Shown: positions 59,579 through 64,000 of the stretch, piece by piece
How the letters are laid out: the number at the start of each line of letters is the position of its first letter
How positions within the stretch are numbered: position 1 is the stretch's first letter
Assembly (NCBI GenBank): GCA_037367355.1
Contig: CM074698.1
Location: 1,798,001-1,862,000, forward strand
Length of the DNA: 64,000 bases
Source: Neoscytalidium dimidiatum
Taxonomy: Eukaryota; Ascomycota; Dothideomycetes; Botryosphaeriales; Botryosphaeriaceae
Direction: 5' to 3'
Notes under the pieces: model-generated
What the model was told of the DNA's origin: nothing
The model's database searches: none
Seen by the model: the letters and a program-made list of their open reading frames with translations, nothing else
Translations under genes and position numbers: made by a program

Positions 59579-59879
59579 GCGTGTACTGTCTGAAACGTGG
59601 AAGAGGTATACCGTTTAAATACACGGGAAATGGTAAGGCAAACTCGTCGGATGGACTTCATAATTCCCAGTTGATCGTTGAATTTATAACTGGTAAGTAG
59701 CTTGCGAGGTGGGTATCGAACATCGACAATTCCGTGTTAGAAGAACAAAGGCATTGTCCTGTTGAAGTGCTTCATCGTACTTACTTTGTTGCGTATAGCC
59801 GATCGGCTTCAGCTTCAATGCATAGACTCGTCACTTTGTTTGCAAACTCCTACCATGTATTTTCGAGAAGAAAAATTTG
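59579..59879. other. Intergenic flank of the AT-rich block
   Basis: Ordinary base composition upstream of the orphan gene. Nothing else was seen. Confidence 0.5.
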
Positions 59880-60830
59880 AAAAGGAAAATAGAAAAGAAA
59901 AAAGAAAGGAAAGGGATTATAGAAAGATACGGTTTCTTTAGCTGGCACTTCTAGTAAAATATCAGTAGATAGGAAATATTATAATATAAAAAGCGACTTT
60001 ATAAATTTAATAATAAAATTATAAAAACCCTTATTATAGACTATATATTAATCTATTAGCTATTTTCTATCTAAGTCTAATTATTATTAAAGATACTAAG
60101 ATTCTCTAAGATAAAAGTTTATTAAAAAACTTATTTAATAAAAATAAATAAAATTTATATTTTAAATAGTATCTTATTCTATATATATTATATAAATATT
60201 TTTTAAAGGGATTAAATATATTATTAAATAAACTTAGAGTTTTAAAGAGCTATAATAATAAATAAAGAAAACTTATATAATAATAAAATAAAAATTAATT
60301 AATAAATTAACTATATAAGAACTATATAATAAATAGAAAATTAATAGAAAAATAAAAGATCTATATTTATAAATAGATAATTTAATAAAGAGAATATTTT
60401 AATTAGCTAATTTTAGTTAGAATTTTACTTTTTACTTAGCTACTAGAATTCTATTAATAATATACTAGTAGTTTTTATTTATAATAGTCTATAGTAATCT
60501 ATTTATTTATAATTTAATATTTAATAATAATATATTAGCTAGTAGTTAGTTTAGCTTTTATTATAAATACTTTTTAAACTTTTCTAGTATTTTTATTTAA
60601 ATTACTAGTAAATTATTTTATACTAGAAGAGGTGGCTTACTATCTAATAAATTTAGAAAAAATAAAAGTATTTTATTATAGACTCTACTAATTATTCTAG
60701 TAGAAAAGGCCTTAAATATATTTATATAAGTTAAAGCTATATAGCTATGTAATATTATATATAGACCGGGGTAATACGATTCTACTAGAGTATTTATAGG
60801 CTATTTTATACTCTTACAGCAGCATAAGCT
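59880..60830. repeat. AT-rich block with RIP signature
   Basis: About 950 bases that are overwhelmingly A and T. The few remaining C and G sit almost only in CT and AG contexts, while CpA and TpG dinucleotides are nearly absent from about 59960 to 60740. This is the expected product of repeat-induced point mutation, which turns CpA into TpA on either strand of duplicated DNA. No open frame survives. The ancestor was probably a repeated sequence such as a transposon fragment, but its type cannot be told. Edges are fairly sharp: normal composition returns at about 60760-60830, within or next to the 3' end of the carboxylesterase gene. Confidence 0.85.
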
Positions 60831-62591
60831 CTAGTAAAAGAACTCTGCACTACGGCTCCTTATTAAGTGAATAGGGCCTGCTCGATAGTCGTCCCTCTCA
60901 AGATAAGAAGTTCTATTTCCATCAAATACCATATTCATTGGATTGCTTTTCGAATAGCGCGGCCATTCTTCCAAGAATGAAGAGACTGCAGTTTGTCAGC
61001 AAGGCGGACAAGTAAGGCTATCGAAGAGAAATGAGGACTTACCGCCGTGGAAGTTTGGCGACAGAGTAACCACAAAGCTGATCCACATGCGTGCCATTAG
61101 CAACGCAAGGGCTTCGTACCGGTCTTTTCGATCTGCAGGCTCTACTTCAAAGGGGTTGACGCCATATCCGTTACCAACTGTGTTCCGGAACACAAACGGG
61201 ATCTCCTGAAAGTGCGTTGCACCAAGCATTTCCGATGAAACTCCGGAAGGAACAGTGTTGAACCGATAGCTGTATACTGGTACGCCGTATTCGCTCCAAA
61301 TCTCGCTTGTCATCCTCCTGGCTGCATCAAAGATCACATCGCTAAAAGCGAGTGATGCTAGGCCAAAATAGGACCCAAAGGCATCGGCCTGTACAGGTCC
61401 AAGCTCTCTTGACAGATTCAGAGTTGAGTATTGTTGTAGGAGAAGCTGGATTGTTTCGTTTGACGCCATGAAAGAGCTCTGTGCCAACAAAGCCGCAACA
61501 TCATCGGAATTGTTCGCCCTCATGTTGGCCTGGCGCACGAATGTAGTCCCCTCATTCGCATTAGTTCCAATGAGGAGCGGAACTCGAGCAAAATTTCCGT
61601 CTTGCATGGGGCTATGTTGCGAAATGATTACTTCGTCGAACACAGGGCCCCAGGTTTGCCTATTGAAAACGCTGTCGAGAGTCTCCACAGGAACAGATCG
61701 TAAGCAAATTAGGCGGTTTGGATGATGTAGGCAGTCTGTTGCGTTAAGTAGGTCTTGGTACATGGTTTCGCGCGAACTCGGTGCAACGTAGGGAACCCGG
61801 AAGATCGGTGCGCCGCTTTCTGCAATGGCCGCACGGAATGGTTGAGCACCTAGCTTTCCGTATCCTCGCAACTGGTGACCGATCGAGATTGCTCCTGCTG
61901 ATTCGCCGTGGATGGTCACCCTTGTGGGATCGCCCCCAAATGCCGCGATATTCTCCTGGATCCAATCAAAAGCCTTCCTCTGGTCGTGCAAGGCCACATT
62001 CATCAGGCCAGCTTCGTCGATATCAGTGCCTCCTAAGAAGCCCCACCCTGATACCCTGTAATTTATACTGACCGCAATGATAGGTGTACCCATGCTAACA
62101 GAGGTGTCGACCAAATAGGACATATTGTATCGTTGATCGCGGCTGGCGCCCTCCTGGAATCCTCCACCGTACAGCCAGACTAACACTGGAAGTAGCTCCC
62201 CAGCTTGATCCAGATTCTCAGGGCTGCTTGGGCGCACAATATTTAGCGTGAGGCAATCCTCGCTTTGTGGAAACTGGTACTCCGTCTGGGAGAAACCTTC
62301 AAGATGAAGAGAATAGCCTCTACAGGCCGGGCCATAAGAGGTCGCGAAGAAAGATGTATTCCATGGTTTGATCAGAGGATGAGGGAGGTCAAACCGTAGT
62401 TCCCCCAGGGGCGGCTCAGCGAAAGGGATACCAAGAAAATAATCTTGATTGTAGAAGCTATTATAGCTTCCAAGAACTGTGCCGTTTCGTGTTTCGACGG
62501 ATGGCTTGTGTTGTAAAACGTTCACTGGGCTAACCGGGATAGCTAGGGCGAGGTAAGGGTAGGCGAGAAGAAATGATGCCGCTATCTTCAT
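60831..62591 (-). CDS. Secreted type-B carboxylesterase/lipase
   Basis: Two exons on the minus strand, 62591-61043 and 60985-60831, giving 567 residues. An N-terminal signal peptide (about residues 1-17) is followed by the alpha/beta-hydrolase fold of the family. Landmarks are EDCLTLNI (residue ~111), the oxyanion Gly loop (LVWLYGGGF), the nucleophile in GESAGAIS (Ser231), the acidic residue in TNANEGTTF, and the His region GATHFQEIPFVF. It should hydrolyse ester bonds of lipids or other carboxylic esters outside the cell. The second exon supplies the usual end (ERDDYRAGPIHLI). Without it the frame would stop 17 codons into the intron. The 3' end abuts the RIP block, so its terminator may be altered. 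Confidence 0.87.
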
Positions 62592-64000
62592 TTTGAACGA
62601 ACTTAGAAACAGTCTGTGGGTAGTTCGTAGAAGATGAGTGAATATCTCGCCGCTTTAAATATCATGGTATGCTGTGGTGCGATGTTCTCCATATTATCTC
62701 AGCCTCCGCCATTATTCTTGATAGCGGCGTATGCTCTCCAGTCCAGCGATGATCTGCAGTGTACATTGAGAACTCATTTCGTGAACACGAGATCCGTAGG
62801 ATAGAGAGTAAGCGAGAGTTACTGCCTGCTTACTGCCAAGAAAGCTCGATATCGCCACAAAAGCCATCATAGCAACAGTGCACATGAAGTGTTTGTAAAG
62901 GGCCAAAAGAAAAAAAAAAAAGAAACTGGCATGCTTTCGCAAATGTCCGACTAAGTCCGTAATCCTCACGGCGTTAAGTAACAAGCCGATAATTCCGCAA
63001 TAGCATACCGTATCCCAAGCGTTCCGGATGACAAATTGAGCCTTTGAAGACGTCCGTAGGTGAAAAGCATAGGCAGCTGCGGAAGAAGAGCAGTTAGAAG
63101 GATAGTACAATAGACCATTACGCTTCCGCCTCACGGTCCGAATAGGCCCACACTGTCGCTGATTCTTCTTGATATCGTCTACCTCACAGGACACCAATCG
63201 CGAATGAAAGAACGGCATATATTCAGTGGTATGACCCCAAGCGCCAATCAGATGGAGCAGCTTCCGCGCGAAGGATAACGGCGAGTCCCCTCGAGCGCTT
63301 CAAATGTCTCGATGTAAGATCTAATAGGCGTATCCATAGATACCACCATGAGCTGTGGTGCTATAATGAAAGATTAGCTCTAGAAACTGGCGAGGCATCA
63401 CGACTTCTTGGCCGTGCGCATTCTTTGGCCCTCAGCGGATCTCTCGCATCCGTATTCCACGTGCGCTTGATTCGGGCCGCTCCCTCCTCTTTTTTTTTAA
63501 GCTGCGGACAGATTTACCCTTTGCGATTGTGTTTTGGATCAGATCAAGAGGGAGGCCCGGACCGATGGCCCTCTCTTCAGAACCGATGGCCAGATACCGT
63601 ATTTAACCCTTGTGGAGAATTTTTCTAACATCTTCTACGAATCGGATTATTGCGGTACTCGAAATGCGCCCACTCCTATTCTATCGCTAAAGTGGATATT
63701 AATTTAGCACCTATCGGGGCGGGACTCGGCTAGAGGATTGCTCTCTGATTCCGCAATCGCAGTGACCTATCAGCTCATGGTTCGGCGAAGCATCAATGTG
63801 AACACCATCGTCCGGATCTCAGGGTTGGGAGACTTCAATTCTCGGACAGCTACATTAGCTGGGGTCATGAACTTTCCAAACAGTAGAGAAACTAATATGA
63901 GATCCCGTGATGAGTAGGGCTGCAATTACCGTCTCGATCCGCTCCTGCAGTACCCGGCATGGCTGCCACAGACCGCACCTATTGGTGTCAGTAACGATGT
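62592..64000. other. Intergenic region to the window end
   Basis: No confident gene. A minus-strand frame at 63218-62712 includes a run of Phe codons that comes from a long A tract on the plus strand (near 62909-62920) and is not supported. A nine-T run is at about 63491-63499. Confidence 0.45.

Noticed and set aside
59880..60830. Mitochondrial DNA insertion (NUMT) or centromere-like sequence
   Set aside because: AT-richness alone would fit, but the specific loss of CpA/TpG with retained CpT/ApG points to RIP.
62712..63218. 168-codon minus-strand frame with hydrophobic stretch
   Set aside because: Its Phe run is produced by a poly-A tract, and the rest has no recognisable pattern or supporting introns.

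Overview
The window is nuclear DNA from a filamentous ascomycete (Pezizomycotina; Dothideomycetes-like by general feel, not proven). The evidence is short introns of about 45-110 nt with GTAAGT-type donors and CTAA/CTGAC-like branch sites, families typical of moulds (Prm1, fungal class III chitinase, Zn2Cys6 factor, PTH11-like rhodopsin-fold membrane protein, HET-domain relic), and one AT-rich block depleted of CpA/TpG as expected from repeat-induced point mutation (RIP). Genes lie on both strands with long intergenic gaps. Gene models were built by hand by joining frames across GT-AG introns. Every spliced model closes to a whole number of codons.

Left part (1-20.8 kb), mostly housekeeping: PRM1 membrane-fusion protein (2769-5075, +); SPX-domain low-affinity phosphate transporter (7606-10460, +); a truncated HET-domain relic (11048-11464, +); HOPS subunit VPS39/VAM6 (15299-11858, -); a ten-exon fungal-rhodopsin-fold protein with an acidic tail (16880-18824, +); and a small secreted six-cysteine protein (20073-20765, +).

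Middle part (20.8-48 kb), more accessory: a poorly coding stretch with a degraded C2H2 zinc-finger gene (23839-24342); an AreA/DUF1752-domain protein rich in homopolymers (26156-24635, -); an MFS drug:H+ antiporter (28844-26971, -); a metallophosphoesterase (31116-32305, +); a putative new three-exon gene (32829-33645, +); and a polysaccharide-hydrolase pair. The pair is a GH5 enzyme (34056-35524, +) followed by a very large gene (36374-42436, +) that reads in one phase-consistent chain from a GH18 class III chitinase, through a roughly 770-residue Ser/Thr-rich linker, into a complete GH81 endo-beta-1,3-glucanase. This apparent chitinase-glucanase fusion is the most striking item of the window. 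It is followed by a C2H2 protein, a membrane-linked methyltransferase-like protein, a Zn2Cys6 regulator and a small conserved protein.

Right part (48-64 kb): two gene-poor gaps; a protein with a KRVSF motif (52453-51356, -); a Y-family DNA polymerase (iota-like) with a C-terminal UBZ-like finger, micro-exons and a probable GC-AG intron (53137-55888, +); a 52-bp perfect tandem duplication (56589-56692); a small orphan gene; a RIP-mutated AT block (about 59.88-60.83 kb); and a secreted type-B carboxylesterase whose 3' end abuts that block. No CRISPR array, rRNA or confident tRNA was seen.
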